NCBI GenBank assembly: GCA_030765065.1 | Contig: CM060979.1 | Coordinates: 105,822,350 to 105,886,349, forward strand | DNA: 64,000 bases | DNA from: Deroplatys truncata | Taxonomy: Eukaryota > Arthropoda > Insecta > Mantodea > Mantidae | Reading direction: 5' to 3' | Shown here: positions 10,804-22,780 of the stretch, in pieces | Layout of the letters: every line of letters begins with the position of its first letter | How positions within the stretch are numbered: position 1 is the stretch's first letter | Notes under the pieces: generated by a model | What the model saw: the letters and a program-made list of their open reading frames with translations, nothing else | Told to the model about the DNA's origin: nothing | The model's database searches: none | Made by a program: the position numbers and the translations under genes

Positions 10804-10927
10804 TAACGGCGGTGACTATGTGAAGATGTAGTGTAGAGTGTAAATTATGAACAATGATGGAGTTGGAAAATAATGTTCAATTTTTTTTTAAAAAAAATAA
10901 CGGTATTTACTTTAAAAATACGCACCA

Positions 10928-12281
10928 TAAAAGCAGCTATATAAAATATTGTGATACATAACATTTATAAAACCTGAAAATGCTAGATTTTACTTTTTAT
11001 TCACATTTTTCACGGTCGGTTGTGGAAAAGAAAGAGTTTAGTAATACAACAAATGGAAGGTAATTTGCCAAAGTGGTCTAAGCTCTGACCTGAATTTGAC
11101 GTTCTGCCTTGTGCCAAAACATTCTCACCAAATAAATTCCATGTCATAATTTTTTATGGTACATTATTAGTACTGCCGTCTTTCCTGTGCCAAAAGGAAC
11201 CAAGCGCCAAGGAAATGTGAGTTCTACTGGGGACAGTTCAAGATTGAAATATAAGCTTTCAATGTAAAACTAATGAAAAGCTTTACTTCTGGTTGTACAA
11301 ATATCTATGCACCAGAGGAAAGGTTACAATTATGTGTCCAGAATAATAAAAGTTTATGTCAGCAATTTCTAAATGTTTGAGTAAACTATAATAGTGAAGC
11401 AAACATTTGTGGAATGTAGTCATTATATTTCCACTATAATCTTAAAGGAACTAAGTTTCTCATAAGCGGCTTCACAGATTGAAAATGAAGAGTCAAGCGG
11501 AATTTTAATACTAGTAAATGTCTGCGGTAGTAGAATGAAAAGTAATATAGCCTAAGATCCAATATATGGAAATAAAATGTTGCTACTTTGACTTGTGACC
11601 TCAAGTAATTTGCTTTTCCTAATGATGATCCTAAATTCTGACTTTTCACTGTCGCGTCTGTGCTGTTTTGGCATTTTTGTTATTTTACTTCATTTGTTAT
11701 CTTTTACCAGATATGGACTTAGAATTGAGTTATATTTTTCTGTCGCATGGGCTAGGGGGATCATAGAAACGTTACGACACTATGTACCCATTAAACTGTT
11801 TATTGTATGTTATGAAATATCTCTGACCTAAAACATTAATATTACTGATTTAAATTATTCTATAGCTTATATGGAAAGAAGCTTTAAGTAATTATGTTAA
11901 ACCTACCCAGGCTTAACAATGTAACAAATGTAACAAGGCCTCAGCCCAGAAAAATGGTAAATTAGATATAACATAAATGGGTTCCTCTTTCTCTATTTTG
12001 ATAGGTACAGGAAGGCTATATTATTATTTGTATAAAGTTCGTCTAAATGACAACTAATCATTTATGGCACTTAACGGTTCTTAAGCGTTTACCAGTATAA
12101 CATGACGAGATTGCTGACTGTGGTTTTGCTGCATTCTTCTGCCTTTGCTGTAACAAGACAAACCCATAAAATAGATGACATCGAAATAAAGCGAACATCA
12201 TACACGTAATACTGAAGCATTATAAAGACTCCAGCAAAAGTGTATCTATTTCAGTTAGAACCCATTATCATTAATGGTGAT
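10928..12281. other. Unassigned AT-rich spacer
   Basis: Open frames of 71-78 codons at 11434-11649 and 11595-11831 overlap on opposite strands and resemble nothing known. No repeats shared with the rest of the window were seen. Confidence 0.45.
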
Positions 12282-12659
12282 ATACAGGATGAACCAGAAG
12301 TCCACCGACAAACTTTAAGAGCTTGTTCAGGGATACCTTCTGGGTATTTTGGTATAAGGCTCCCCATGATCTCCGGCGGCTCGTTGCAGAGTAATTGCAT
12401 TGCATTTGGTTTCTTGTCCCAGTTAGCTTTGTATCTGTATTCCCTTGAAAATACTGCACAACAGTGCACGTGTCGACGGTATGTACTGTGTATCTTGTTT
12501 GTAAACAAATTGTTTCCATTCACTCATGGTATTGTTGACAACAGTAATGTCCTCTTTTAAGTCATTGCTCTCAAGTTTGTATTCAGTACTGCTCGGTTCT
12601 GTCTAGAGTTTTGTTTTTCCTGCAGTGTTAATTGTGCCTTAACAGTGATACACAGCAGT

Positions 12660-13615
12660 ATGGATAGGTTTACTGATGAAGAGTTGACCGATATGCACCT
12701 CGTGTATGGGTTCACTGAAGCAATGAAAGAGCGGCAGAACGACGGTATGTTGAGCTGTTCTCGCACCGCATTGCAGTACTTTTACATCTGTACATAGGTG
12801 CCTACGAAAAACTGGATCTTTCCGTGTTAGAATGGAAGATACTGGCCGTGCTAGGTATGCCAGAACGCCTGATCCGGAAGAGAATGTGTTACACGCGAAT
12901 GGTGACAATCCTGCCGCTATAGTCGGCGCTTTGCACGAGATCTGAACACCAGCCAATCAATTGTTTTGAGAGTCGTACATGAACAAGCATTGTGCCGTAT
13001 CATTCACAGAAGGTGCAGTTATTGTAGCCAGCGGGCATCCCATTTCGAATAGAGTTTGCAAATTGGTTCCTACAGCAATTTTTCCTGCTCCGGTGGTGTT
13101 TATACGAGGCCAAGCTTACAGGAGAGGGCATATTCAACAGTAGGAATGACCATGTATGAGATTACGATAATCCACACGCATTCTATCAACATCAGTTTAC
13201 ATGAATGTGTTGTCAACGATGCCTGATGTCTGATGCACTGAACGAAGTATGTGCAAAATATTCTTTCAACATGTCATCCCACAGTTCCTTGAAGATATGC
13301 CGCTGAGAATGCGTCAGTTTACGTGGTTTCAACATAACGGGCCACCGGCACACTTTGCACTCGATGTTAGGAACCCGTTGATGTACAGATTGGTCACCGT
13401 GGTCCTGTTCATGTCCAGCTCGGTCACCAGACATGGCACCAATGGGCTTCTTCTTCTTCTTCTTCTGGAGTCATGTGAAGAGCTTAGTTTACGAGACTCC
13501 GGTCAATATTCGTATACACCCGTTGCTAGGATTATTGCAACCGCAGAAGTAGTACGCCAAATGCTGGAATGCTTCAGCATGAAAGACAGGTGATGGTGTG
13601 TCGCTGTACACTCTG
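12660..13615 (+). pseudogene. Tc1/mariner-type transposase pseudogene with lost catalytic Asp
   Basis: The start is at 12660 (MDRFTDEELTDMHLVYGFTE), an N-terminal HTH typical of a DDE transposase group widespread in insects. Later pieces lie in several frames: ERVLHANGDNPAA near 12882, FQHVIPQFLEDMPLRMRQFT near 13265, and WFQHNGPPAHFALDVRN at 13325-13375. Family members have WFQHDGAPAHF, so the second Asp is Asn here. At 13432-13490 the frame reads MAPMG, a run of six Phe, then WSHVKSLVYETPVN, where relatives have SPDLTPLDFFLWGHVK. The third Asp is Gly and a TTC run has expanded. Many stops and shifts are present; it is dead. Confidence 0.85.
13442..13467 (+). repeat. (TTC)n expansion inside transposase remains
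   Basis: GGCTTC followed by repeated TTC encodes a Phe run at the place of the conserved DFF motif. It probably arose by slippage of the two native Phe codons. Confidence 0.8.
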
Positions 13616-14179
13616 GCGTGATCATGGTAGTCGAAATTTTGAACAATACCTGTAAGGGAACAGTTCTGCATTTGTTACGTACTCCACTGTACCCTGACTG
13701 ATCATATTGAATTCACTGTGATAAAATTGTAGGTGTTTCGTCTGTGGGATGTTGTATTACTCTGTGTTGTGTGTTATACGTTTTGGTTATTACATATTAT
13801 ATAGGCTTCTTTATTGTTGTGAAGGTATTTTCACAGAAACAAGGATGATTGGGGTAAGAAACTGAATAAATCATAATTACATTATTATTCTGTAACGAGC
13901 TGCCGGAGACAATGGGTATCTTACACCAAAATACTCGAAAGGTGCCCCTGAAGAACCTCTGAAAGTTCAGGTTCATCCTGTATATAATCGAGATGAAAGC
14001 ATCTGCACAGCGTGTATTACTTTTAGGATCGCTGTTGTATTTCACACACCCTACCCTAAAGTCGTTATACTTTTCAGTGAATGCAGTTAATTACTTCCGA
14101 ATTCAATCGAAAGCAATATCCAATGGACGACATCAGCAGAAGGAACTCTGTGGTTTCACTCAGTTCTCCACCTTCATGG

Positions 14180-14345
14180 ACCGTCTGGGATTTTCCGCGG
14201 TAACGTGCGAGGCTCGCATTTGGGTGGTTCCGGGTTCGATTTCCGTCGGGCCGACCATCGATTTTTTCATGGTTTACTCGGGTCGGTAGGCGAATTTCCT
14301 GACCACCATTTCCTTTCATCTGTTTTAGTTCACCTGTTTCAGGGT
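14180..14345 (+). repeat. tRNA-derived SINE (core family 1)
   Basis: The A-box region is CCGCGGTAACGTGCGAGGC, the B box TTCCGGGTTCGATTTCCGTC, followed by GGCCGACCATCG and a core ATGGTTTACTCGGGTCGGTA, then GGCGAATTTCC. The core corresponds to GTTTTACCGGGTCGTTAGGC at 3.35 kb (minus) and GGTTTCATCGGTCACTAGGC at 55.01 kb, although the tRNA heads differ. Confidence 0.7.
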
Positions 14346-14870
14346 TGAGGAGCAGATGACGGCGGTTAGTGTGGTGGGGCAGGACGGCGGAGTTTGTGCT
14401 ATGGAAATATTTGTTCCTGGCACTTGGCGGTATTCCTGCGACCCCCTTACTTCCTGGGAGAGTCTCATCTATTCCCGGGACCCCAGGTTGCAGGTGGCTA
14501 ACGCAGGGCTAGTCGCGCGTCAGAACTGGTGTCGTTTAAACCGTTAGGGACCCCGTCCTTGTTAGTGCACATCGCTTGGCGTCATGTTGGAATAATTAGC
14601 GTCCTCGTACTTGCTAGCTCACCTCGCTTGGTGTCATGTTGGAATCGTTAGCGACCCCGTCCTTGCCAGCGCGCATTGTCGTCCGGGTCTGGTCGCTCTT
14701 AGGGTGTTCCCTTCATCACTTTCTTCCAGGGATCACGTTGGAAGCACAAAAGGCCCATTATGTTCTAGGTGCGGTGTTGTGTCCCTCCGGCTGACTACTC
14801 CTAACTCGCTCTCCATCCACTCTGACAAGAGTCACGAAAACATGCATACACAGTCTATTGTCAAATTATA
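14346..14870. repeat. GC-richer segment with a 52-bp triplication
   Basis: Three tandem units start at the TTAG positions 14544, 14596 and 14648, exactly 52 bp apart. They share GACCCCGTCCTTG, GCGCATCGCTTGG and CGTCATGTTGGAAT with substitutions. The stretch follows the SINE core directly and may be part of that retroposon or an older insertion. Open frames at 14356-14547 and 14611-14871 have no recognisable domain. Confidence 0.6.
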
Positions 14871-15609
14871 GTTCCTATACCTCATATGTTACTGTTACCT
14901 CGCCGCTCGTTTATCACTGTTTGAAAAACACTTCTTTCTTAGCACCCAAAAGTAAATACTCAAACTTAAGAGAGCTTATGCGATATTCTATCTGCAGTTC
15001 TTCAAGCCTTTATATGAATTTGAGGAAAGAACAGGTATAAGCTGCACAATTGTCTGGATTTCATTTGGACATGATAGACCACCTTTCTGGATAAAAAGGC
15101 AAAAATATAGAAAATAATGTTCTAATCTGTCATTACCGAATCATTTAGTACGTGCTAAGAAACAACCTATTATTGACTCTGACGTGCATGCTATATCTCA
15201 TCGCTAGAGGATCAACGGCTACATTTTAATCTTAATTCAGTTGGCGGTGATGGAGATCTAACCAAATGTCACTTCAGGATTAATTTCAGTTTATTCTCAT
15301 TGAGTGAGAGAGCTGACTTAATAGACTGAATTGAGATGATGCCACATCCCTCATGTATTGATTTGTAGACCAACTGAAGTATTAGAAGCTTTTTCACTTC
15401 GTGGTATTATTGACACTATCTTGAAACGCAGCATAACTGAGCAAGTGTATGGAAATTTTACGTTTAACGTTAAAAAAAGAACGCTAAGAATTGTGGTTTT
15501 CTAAAACTTATTAATATACCACACGTAACTCAGAATTTATAAAAATACTTTTTCTAGAATTGCGAACCTGAAATATTGAAGGAAAGGTTATTTCAAATGA
15601 AACTTTTTA
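14871..15609. other. Unassigned AT-rich spacer
   Basis: No gene, RNA or shared repeat could be recognised. Confidence 0.45.
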
Positions 15610-15800
15610 GAGTCGACAAAAGCTATAGAGACAGTATGTAATAAATGCATACATCAGAGAGGAGTTAAGAATGGAAGGAATAACACAAAAGGTTGTAGAA
15701 TGTAATGAATACCGGAAGAAAGATTTAAAGGAAATGCTACCAGAAGGGATAACAAGACAGGCATCTGTATTCCATAGTAGAAAGCCCAAGATTACATAGT
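15610..15800 (+). pseudogene. LINE C-terminal fragment
   Basis: The plus frame from 15641 reads INAYIREELRMEGITQKVVE and continues CNEYRKKDLKEMLPEGITRQ before a stop at 15798. This matches the pattern near the end of many arthropod non-LTR reverse-transcriptase proteins, where IREEL..I...I...YR.KW..HL.RMPEGR..KQA is common. Only this short piece is present, with stops upstream. Family assignment below LINE level is not possible. It may belong to the same old element as the RNase H piece at 16.06 kb. Confidence 0.5.
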
Positions 15801-16054
15801 GAATCTCGTGGGAAGTAAGAAAAGAGAGAAAGTAGCACTAAACAAATGAAAATTAATTTAAATCCACTGTCATTGAAGTTGAAAACAAAAAATCTTTCAT
15901 GTTACTTTTCTATTTTATTAGGGTTATGCTGAGCAGTCCATACTTCAATTATGTGTGCTTTTTAAATGATTAAGCAAAGAGCAACAGAATGATTTAAATA
16001 TAATCCATTGGTAATTGCAAATTTTCATGAATACCTAATCGTAATTAATTTGAA

Positions 16055-16400
16055 TTGGCGTGAGTGCCGGGACACAGCGGGAAATGAGGCAATGACCAGG
16101 CGGATGAGCTGATCATCAGAATTGGTTCGGAGAAACAGGAGTATCTAATAGGATCTGTGCCAGCACTTGGCATCTCCTATGGCTGAGACTACACGTTCAG
16201 GAAACGCAGGGAGTATTGAAGATTCAGCCTCCTTTAAGTGGATGGAGAAAATTTAGAATCAATACTCTTCTTTTGATAAAAAGAAAAGAAAACTCTATGA
16301 TATGGACTCACTGACACGAGGCTGTCATTTTAGGGTACATCTCTACAAGATTGGAATTGTTACTAACCTCATCTGTAAAAAATGCAATAATAAACATAAC
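16055..16400 (+). pseudogene. LINE RNase H domain remnant
   Basis: Around 16060-16180 two frames together give the RNase H C-terminal signature: VPGHSGNEANDQADELI followed by GSVPALGISYG, as in R1/Jockey-type LINEs (WVPGHSGI.GNE.AD.LA, then EPALGIS). At 16305-16390 LTRGCHFRVHLYKIGIVTNL and ICKKCN match the tail where relatives have LTGH...HLHRIGL...P.C..C. Frame changes and stops lie between. It once belonged to a polymerase ORF that is otherwise absent. Confidence 0.65.
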
Positions 16401-16564
16401 AACTACAATTTCTATTTTATCTCTTTCTATAATTCTCAAAATTAGGAATTGTATAATTTAGGTATTATTAGGTATTTGCTGTCTCATAGCTTGAGCTCTA
16501 AAAGACCTCAGGGAACAATCTTGGAACCTTTCTGACGGGATAAGGGCCAACGAAAGTTAAATCC

Positions 16565-17380
16565 TGAGGCAATATTTTACATCCTAACATGCTGTGAATG
16601 CCAAAGTGATTGTAGTGTAAATTAATATTATTGTATGTACAGAATTTTAGATATTTGTTAGCCATAAGTATTGTTAGGAAATAAGTTTACACGGCCTCAC
16701 TGAAACTGTCAATAGAAGTGGGTAACAATAAAACGAGGGGGTGAGTTGTTTATCACTAAGAAGAGATAAACAAATGACGTCAGGGTAGCGTGCCTTTTTT
16801 GGAAATGGAGGGAATATCTTCCCTAGAGTATATATGTTAGTAGTAGTGATTGGCGGACCAAAACAGACGCTAAAGTGAGTGCAATTTGGTAACCAATAGC
16901 AGCTCTATTATAATGTTAGGCAATTCGAGGTGAAGGAGTATATATTCTTGAGCCATAAACAAGTTTCACACAGTTCGGAAGAATCTTTTACGAGGTACAC
17001 GTCACACAGTTCTGAAGAATCTCTCACGAGGTGCACGTCGCAGAGTTAGTTACAAAAATGTAAAGTACGCGAAGTAATTGGTGCGCGGCAACTATAACGA
17101 CTGTTTTTACATTCAGAAATATCACAGATTCAGTCAGGCGTGTATAAAGATAAACTATGTGAGCTATTAATTAAGTGTGACGGCAATAAAAGTGTAGAAA
17201 CAATTTTTTTATCAGTGTTATCTTTTAGCAACAACTCCTTTCCGTTTACACGCCCTGCTTAGAGATACTTGCTCGACTGAGTTATAATAGTAGCCGGATG
17301 GGAAAGAACCCAAATTAAAAAAAATAATTAAACGATAGGCGCCCAACAAATAAGATAACACGAGCCATGAGAACTGCGAC
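16565..17380 (+). mobile_element. Solo LTR, copy 1
   Basis: It is 816 bp, begins TGAGGCAATATTTTACATC and ends GAGAACTGCGAC. A 5-bp duplication AATCC flanks both sides (16560-16564 and 17381-17385). It contains a TATA-like GGAGTATATATTC at 16934, a direct duplication of about 38 bp (ACACAGTT..GAAGAATCT) at 16975-17040, and a poly(A)-signal-like GCAATAAAAGTGTAG at 17184. It is homologous throughout to the copies at 41.8 and 46.7 kb. No gag/pol lies beside it, so it is a recombination remnant of an LTR retrotransposon. Confidence 0.82.
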
Positions 17381-20300
17381 AATCCTTAGGAAGCACTAAA
17401 GAAACCAGACACAGAATTTTAACTTCCCAGTATCAATCCAAATATTAAACATCAATTGTTCATTCGTGCTTATCTATAGAAGGTTGCCCATAAGAAAAAC
17501 AAAACAATTTGAACTGCAGTTTACTTTCATAAAATGTCACCGCCTTACCTGTAAAAGTGCTTGCAAAGTGGCGAGCCTGAAAAGAGATGTTGAGGTACAG
17601 TCGTTAACTATTCTGTCATAGCTAAGCACACCGCTCTTAATACTCTTAATAATATATGATGCATTTTTCTTACCCCTAAAGTACTCTAGTGTATCCCAGA
17701 GATAATACGTAACTCAAACTAATGCTGCTGGCTTAAAGAACTTACCTGAGCATGGTTATAAGCTTATCGTGTTATGCAGTATTTTAAAAGGTATGAAACG
17801 CAAGAAAAAATTTGTTTTCACATTAGTTTCTACTAGTGTTTAACAGGCCCTTCTTTCATCTTGGCGAGATTGGTACAGTATCAGAAACAAATACGAACAT
17901 TTTGATAGATGTACAGTGGAGTGTATGGAATCGTTCCGATGAAATGCGGGTGGTTTATGTTGATAAGTAAATACAAAACCTCCGCTGCCACGCTCAGTCG
18001 CCACTCCTTACCTGGTTATAGACTCTACTTAATGCTTCTCTTACTCCCCCTTTCCTTCGCTTTTGGCCTGAAACCGACCTGTAGACATAGGTTAATGGTA
18101 CAGTGCCAGACTTTTGACATAAAACCAATACCTCATCCAGGGACTGGTATGGACGGTCATGGTGAAGCATGCTTTCCAGCCACACAAGTGAAATGTTTTT
18201 TTGTACTTTGTGCCCTAAGTTAATGCGTGTGTATCGGACTTGAATTCAAACCGATAAGATATTGCCTCACCGAGGAACACAAATGACAAGAACTTTATAC
18301 CAACATTAAATAAAGAAAAACACTATAGAAAACCAAACACATAGGCAGGTTTCCGTACTCTCGACTGTACAATTTTTGCATTTGTGGTGATTGTACAAAC
18401 ACAGCTCTGATTCTAATGATTTAAAGATCTAAATGACTGTCTTTTCATTAATGCAATGCATTTACTTTGTGCAAGAAAGTATAATGGTAGGTTAAATCTT
18501 CAGTGTGACGCAGCCGCGCTACGTCCTCCAACAATGAAGCAATACCTTTGCCTCACGTTTGCTGCTTTTCTCCTCCTAGTTGTTTTTTTATACTTTGCCA
18601 CGGCTACTCGAGCATGAGATTCTAATCACTGGGTATGCGTGAGTGTGTGTGCATAGAAACACGAACGCTTTCTTGGAACCCTTTTATTCACCATTAAAAT
18701 AAGACTTAAGATTTGCCGATCGCTTTTAAATTCTTACGATGTTACTGTGTCTTTTCCAAGACCGAAGATAATCAATTACATCTGATCGTCCGACCCTCTT
18801 GCAAGTTCGCATCCAGAGAATGTTGTTCCGCACCCCAAGAGGGCCCCAGAGAGAGTATGTCCTCACCACACGAGCGTCCCAGCGAGAATGTTCTCACCAC
18901 ACGTCCGATACAAGGAAAAGCCTCCTAACTTCCCCTCTCTCCTCTTAAACATTTTGCACCAAAACTGAGCGTCATGAAGCTTCTAGTCACCTTCACTTCC
19001 TGGTCGGTGCAACTGCACCCATTAATTCCAAGAGAAACTGGCTTCAGTGGTTTTACCCTTTATATCTGGGGCTGGTCCCTAATTAGCTAAGCTGTGCCTG
19101 TCTGACCTTTCTGTCGCTTTTAACAGTCAGCAATTTTCCCAATGCTTCTCCTTTTAATACATGCACTGATTTTAAATATTTTATTATTTATTTTATTTCG
19201 CTATCCTTCCCAGATAATTGTTGACTTTATAATTTCAGCTTCAAGTGAAAGAGTACATAAAATTCAATATTCTGGTGTTAAATCACCACAATACGACATA
19301 GCAAGGAATGAATCTTGCTATGTAAATTGGGTTGCTTGTAAGTAATAGTTTCACTTCGAGGGATTCTGGTTTTATAAATGGCACCAGTAAAGTGATACGG
19401 CCAATCAATACTATTACTATTATTACATAATAATTATATATGTTTTGCTATAATTCCATTTATGATTTATGACATTGACTGTGTGCATAAGAAAAAAAAA
19501 GTAAATGATGACTCTTGAAGAGTTTTAAGTGGTGAAAGGTACTCAGCTTTTAATGAGGGAAAATAACATTCCTAAACCTTGGCTGGAGGACACTTAATGA
19601 GACGGCTATAAGAGGCAATGTGTCTGGAAGCGTGAATTGTAGGGGTAGTAATATAGTTGAAAAGGTGAAGGATAAGAGCCCTGCGAGGTAACAAAACAGA
19701 CAGGAAGCAGAAACTTCTGGGCATACGCAGTCAAAGTCGTCTATTTTTATTTTATTTCAACTAGTATTAATACTTATTTATTTAAGATAACTCTAGTTTA
19801 TGAGTTTTCCAATTTGTTTTGATGTTTTATCTGTTTTTTTCACTTTCAGTGCATGCAATCTAACACATACACAGATGCACAAGGGGTAAATAAATACATG
19901 CTACAAAACTCGGCGGTAAGTTCATGTGTACCATGTGATCGTATTTTGTTAATACACCTATGTCCAGTGTTTACGCGCTAGGGTTACTGAAATATGAAGG
20001 ATGAAAGCAGTATGGATCACAAAAGATGGGGAAGAAGTTAAAAAACAAAGAAAACTGAAATACATGAGTAAACAGATAACATTTTAATCAATCCTTTAGG
20101 TATCCAAAATGTCTTACGCCAACTTCAATATGTTTTGTCCATGGGCTGGTTATGTGATGTTGAATTCTTGGAAATAATTCAAAATCTGGTGTACGACGAT
20201 GTCCATGGGGATGTTTGTTAGAACGTAAGCTGCCTGTTTCCTTAATTGCCTCTCTAATCTTGGAAACGTGCTATGGGGGCCAGGTGACGCCTGTTGAGTA

Positions 20301-20873
20301 ACGTTGTTGATATAGCCAGCAATCCTCTCCTGTATTCCTTCGGGCTTCGTCGTAAATGAGAAACATGTTGGCCTTCTCTGCATTGTTGATTCTCACTTGG
20401 CAAATGAATACTGTAAAGCATGAAACCGTTGAACAGAATAATACCGTAAACGGTTCCAATACTGTGCATCATATAACAGCTGATACACCTCCATTTATAA
20501 AGAACTCTTAAGTAATAAATGCTAAATTACTGCTTGTCGCGAAGTCTGCAGTTTATTTACCTACAGTCATCTCTTTTACCCTTTAGGAGTGCTTGGTTCA
20601 CATCCATCACCGAGCATTGCAACATACAATTTTTAAACCTTGTACATAAATGCAAACACAGTCAGTCATACTCGAGACAGGACTGGAAACTTCACTGTCC
20701 TATGCCATCAAGGCTAAGTATAGATCGCATCGCTGACACATCCATATTTAGCGATTCGTAGTTCGCAAGAGTATAATGCTCCATGTCAAATTTTTGTGCT
20801 AATAAATGCCATGTATACTGTTGGCTAAACGTGATATATGACCGATGTGTGATATCCTTCTAATAAGCCTAGA
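17381..20873. other. Long unassigned stretch
   Basis: Open frames up to 104 codons (17909-18223 plus; 20150-20383 and 20254-20472 minus) show no domain I can name. The segment 18490-18960 is less AT-rich. I find no tRNA-like box, repeat A piece or clear transposase motif. A weak host exon or an undescribed repeat could be hidden here. Confidence 0.35.
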
Positions 20874-21660
20874 GAAAAAAAATCTGACGTGTTACACTCA
20901 CATGACTTTTTCTACTCTTGTACAGACTATTTTTACAAACGTTTATTCTCCATCTACTTCATGTTAATCGAGGCTTTAAGCGATAGTCAAACGTTTTAAG
21001 AGCTGGTTGCTATGTGGAGTATTCCATTCTCTTTTCATTACCAGGACAAAAAAAAGAATTTCCATTTGAGAAAAAGTATAAGTATAGGAAAATTTAAAGG
21101 AATAAAAAGCAATATCTCGAAAATGGTTCACTCAACAAAAAAATGTATATGACGTAAATTGTGTATATTAACGCGATCTACATTTTTTGTGTAGTAAAAG
21201 TTTGTCTATCTCTTATGGTTTAATAGTTATGCAAAAGTCGTTGACAATGAAGAATGCTTTTGGAGACATTCCCAGAAAATTCAAGATATACATTTTATTT
21301 GGCATGAAAATATTTTAAACATACAATACTTTAATCAAAATCGTTAGAGCCATTTTTGAGAAAACTGAAATTTTCGAAAAATGTTCCATGTAAAGGGTAA
21401 TCTGGGGTGGAGGATTTTCTTGAAAACCTTCGTGTCGCATCTCTGGAAGATACTGAACCTAAATACCAAGTTTGGTGTTTATCCGACTGTTCGTTTCTGA
21501 GTTATGCTGTTCACAGACACACACGGACATGTTTCCAAAAATGCCTTTTTTTGGATTCAGGGGGTCTCAAAGCATATATTTCTGGTGAAATCTTGGTATC
21601 AAATTTTTGGGTGGAATACAATACTTCCCCTACTTACTATACGTAGTAGAGAAAGTAAAA
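20874..21660 (+). repeat. Repeat A, near-complete copy
   Basis: It starts AAAAAAATCTGACGTGTTAC and continues ACTCACATGACTTTTTCTAC and GTACAGACTATTTTTACAAA. It ends ACTTACTATACGTAGTAGAG followed by AAAGTAAAA. The microsatellite section is short (ACACACACGGACATG). It carries the conserved frame MEDFLENLRVASLEDTEPKY. It lacks about 50 bp found near 23125-23195 in its close relative. Confidence 0.88.
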
Positions 21661-22105
21661 AGTACTGGTAAACAGAACTTAGCTTGAGACAAGTGCTCCT
21701 ACACACAATGCTGTCCCAACTGAAAGTCAGTTCTAATAACGTATAATATGTATAGATGTTCCGCCTATATACTGCTATACATTCTTCTTATTTTGTATAA
21801 GCCCGTGGCCTATTTATCATCACTAGGGATGGCACTTTGTCCCAGTTCGCTGCGAGCTTCACTGGTATTGGAGTATAGAATACCTTGTTTCCTATTAGAC
21901 AAGAACACTCCTTCGACAACCCGTTCTCCGACGCAGCACAAACAGGTTGCGCTTTCCTTTCACAGAACCCATGGCCTCCAAGACCTCAATATAGGCAAGC
22001 AACAGCCAACCTAATATCCGTCCACACTGCGACCAACAGTCGTACACAAGGGATGACTCGGTAAAGTGTCATGCTTTCCATCGCTTTTTTGGCAGACCCA
22101 AATCT
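21661..22105. other. Unassigned spacer
   Basis: An 88-codon plus frame at 21748-22014 has a hydrophobic N-terminal part but no recognisable domain. Confidence 0.4.
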
Positions 22106-22780
22106 CTTTTTACTTTATCTACTGTTTACCTATTGTAAGTAGAGGAAGTATTGTGTTCCAGCCTAATCTTGATACCGAGATTTCACCGAAAATACACGTT
22201 TTGAGACTCCCTGAATTCAAAAAGAAGCATTTTTAGGAAAAACGTCTGTGTGTGTATCTGTGAATAGCATAGCTCAAAAACGAAAAGTCGGTTAAATACC
22301 AAACTTGGTAATTAAGTTCAGTGTCTTTCAAGAATGCGACAAGAAGATCATCAACACCCAGCCACCAAAACTATCCTTTACACGCAACAATTTTTATTTT
22401 AGATTTTCTCACAAATGACTATTATCAATTTGCTTAAAATACCATACGTTTAAGACATTTGCATGACAAACAAAATGCGTATGTTATCATTTCCGAGTTA
22501 TTCTTTGTTATTGGTTGGAAATTCCAAATACTTAATACTTTTCACTAGCTAATCCTGGTCATGTAAAGCGGACGGGATTTTAAAACCATTACATAGCGAC
22601 ACGCTTTTTACGAATCTGACTCGCTTACTGTACCCTTAATACTAATATGAAATGTCTAAATATTTAATAAAGGTTTAACTCAATTAAGAAGAAGTAGATA
22701 AAAGAATATTTGTAAGAGTAGTTTGTAAAATAATGAGTAGACAAAGTCATGTGAATGCAGCACACCAGATTTTCCTCTTG
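22106..22780 (-). repeat. Repeat A, diverged reverse copy
   Basis: On the plus strand it begins TTTTTACTTTATCTACTGTT and continues with ATTTCACCGAAAATACACGT, a short TGTGTGTGTATCTGTGAATA section, GCGACAAGAAGATCATCAAC and CATACGTTTAAGACATTTGC. It ends AGTCATGTGAATGCAGCACA then CCAGATTTT. The internal portion is clearly more diverged than its neighbours. Confidence 0.75.

Larger units (their letters stand above)
8969..10927 (+). mobile_element. Deleted mariner-type element carrying a second mariner
   Basis: Terminal inverted repeats face each other at 8969 (TGAGGCGTGTTTTTAAAGTA, then AGTACCGTTTT) and 10927 (minus-strand reading TGGTGCGTATTTTTAAAGTA, then AATACCGTTATTTT). TA dinucleotides flank at 8967-8968 and 10928-10929. 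Without the inner 1.29 kb element the outer one is about 0.67 kb, half the usual mariner length, because most of its transposase is deleted. It is therefore non-autonomous. Confidence 0.88.
12282..13983 (+). mobile_element. Tc1/mariner-superfamily element with ~75-bp inverted ends
   Basis: The left end reads ATACAGGATGAACC...TTCTGGGTATTTTGGTATAA. The right end read on the minus strand is ATACAGGATGAACCTGAACT...TTCGAGTATTTTGGTGTAA. The two match over roughly 75 bp with small gaps. The element is about 1.7 kb. Flanks are GGTGAT and ATAATC, so a TAT or AT duplication is possible but not proven. Interior transposase remains lie in the same orientation. Confidence 0.85.

Noticed and set aside
17909-18223. 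104-codon plus frame with a hydrophobic segment
   Set aside because: No family resemblance and an overlapping open frame on the other strand; not supported as a gene.
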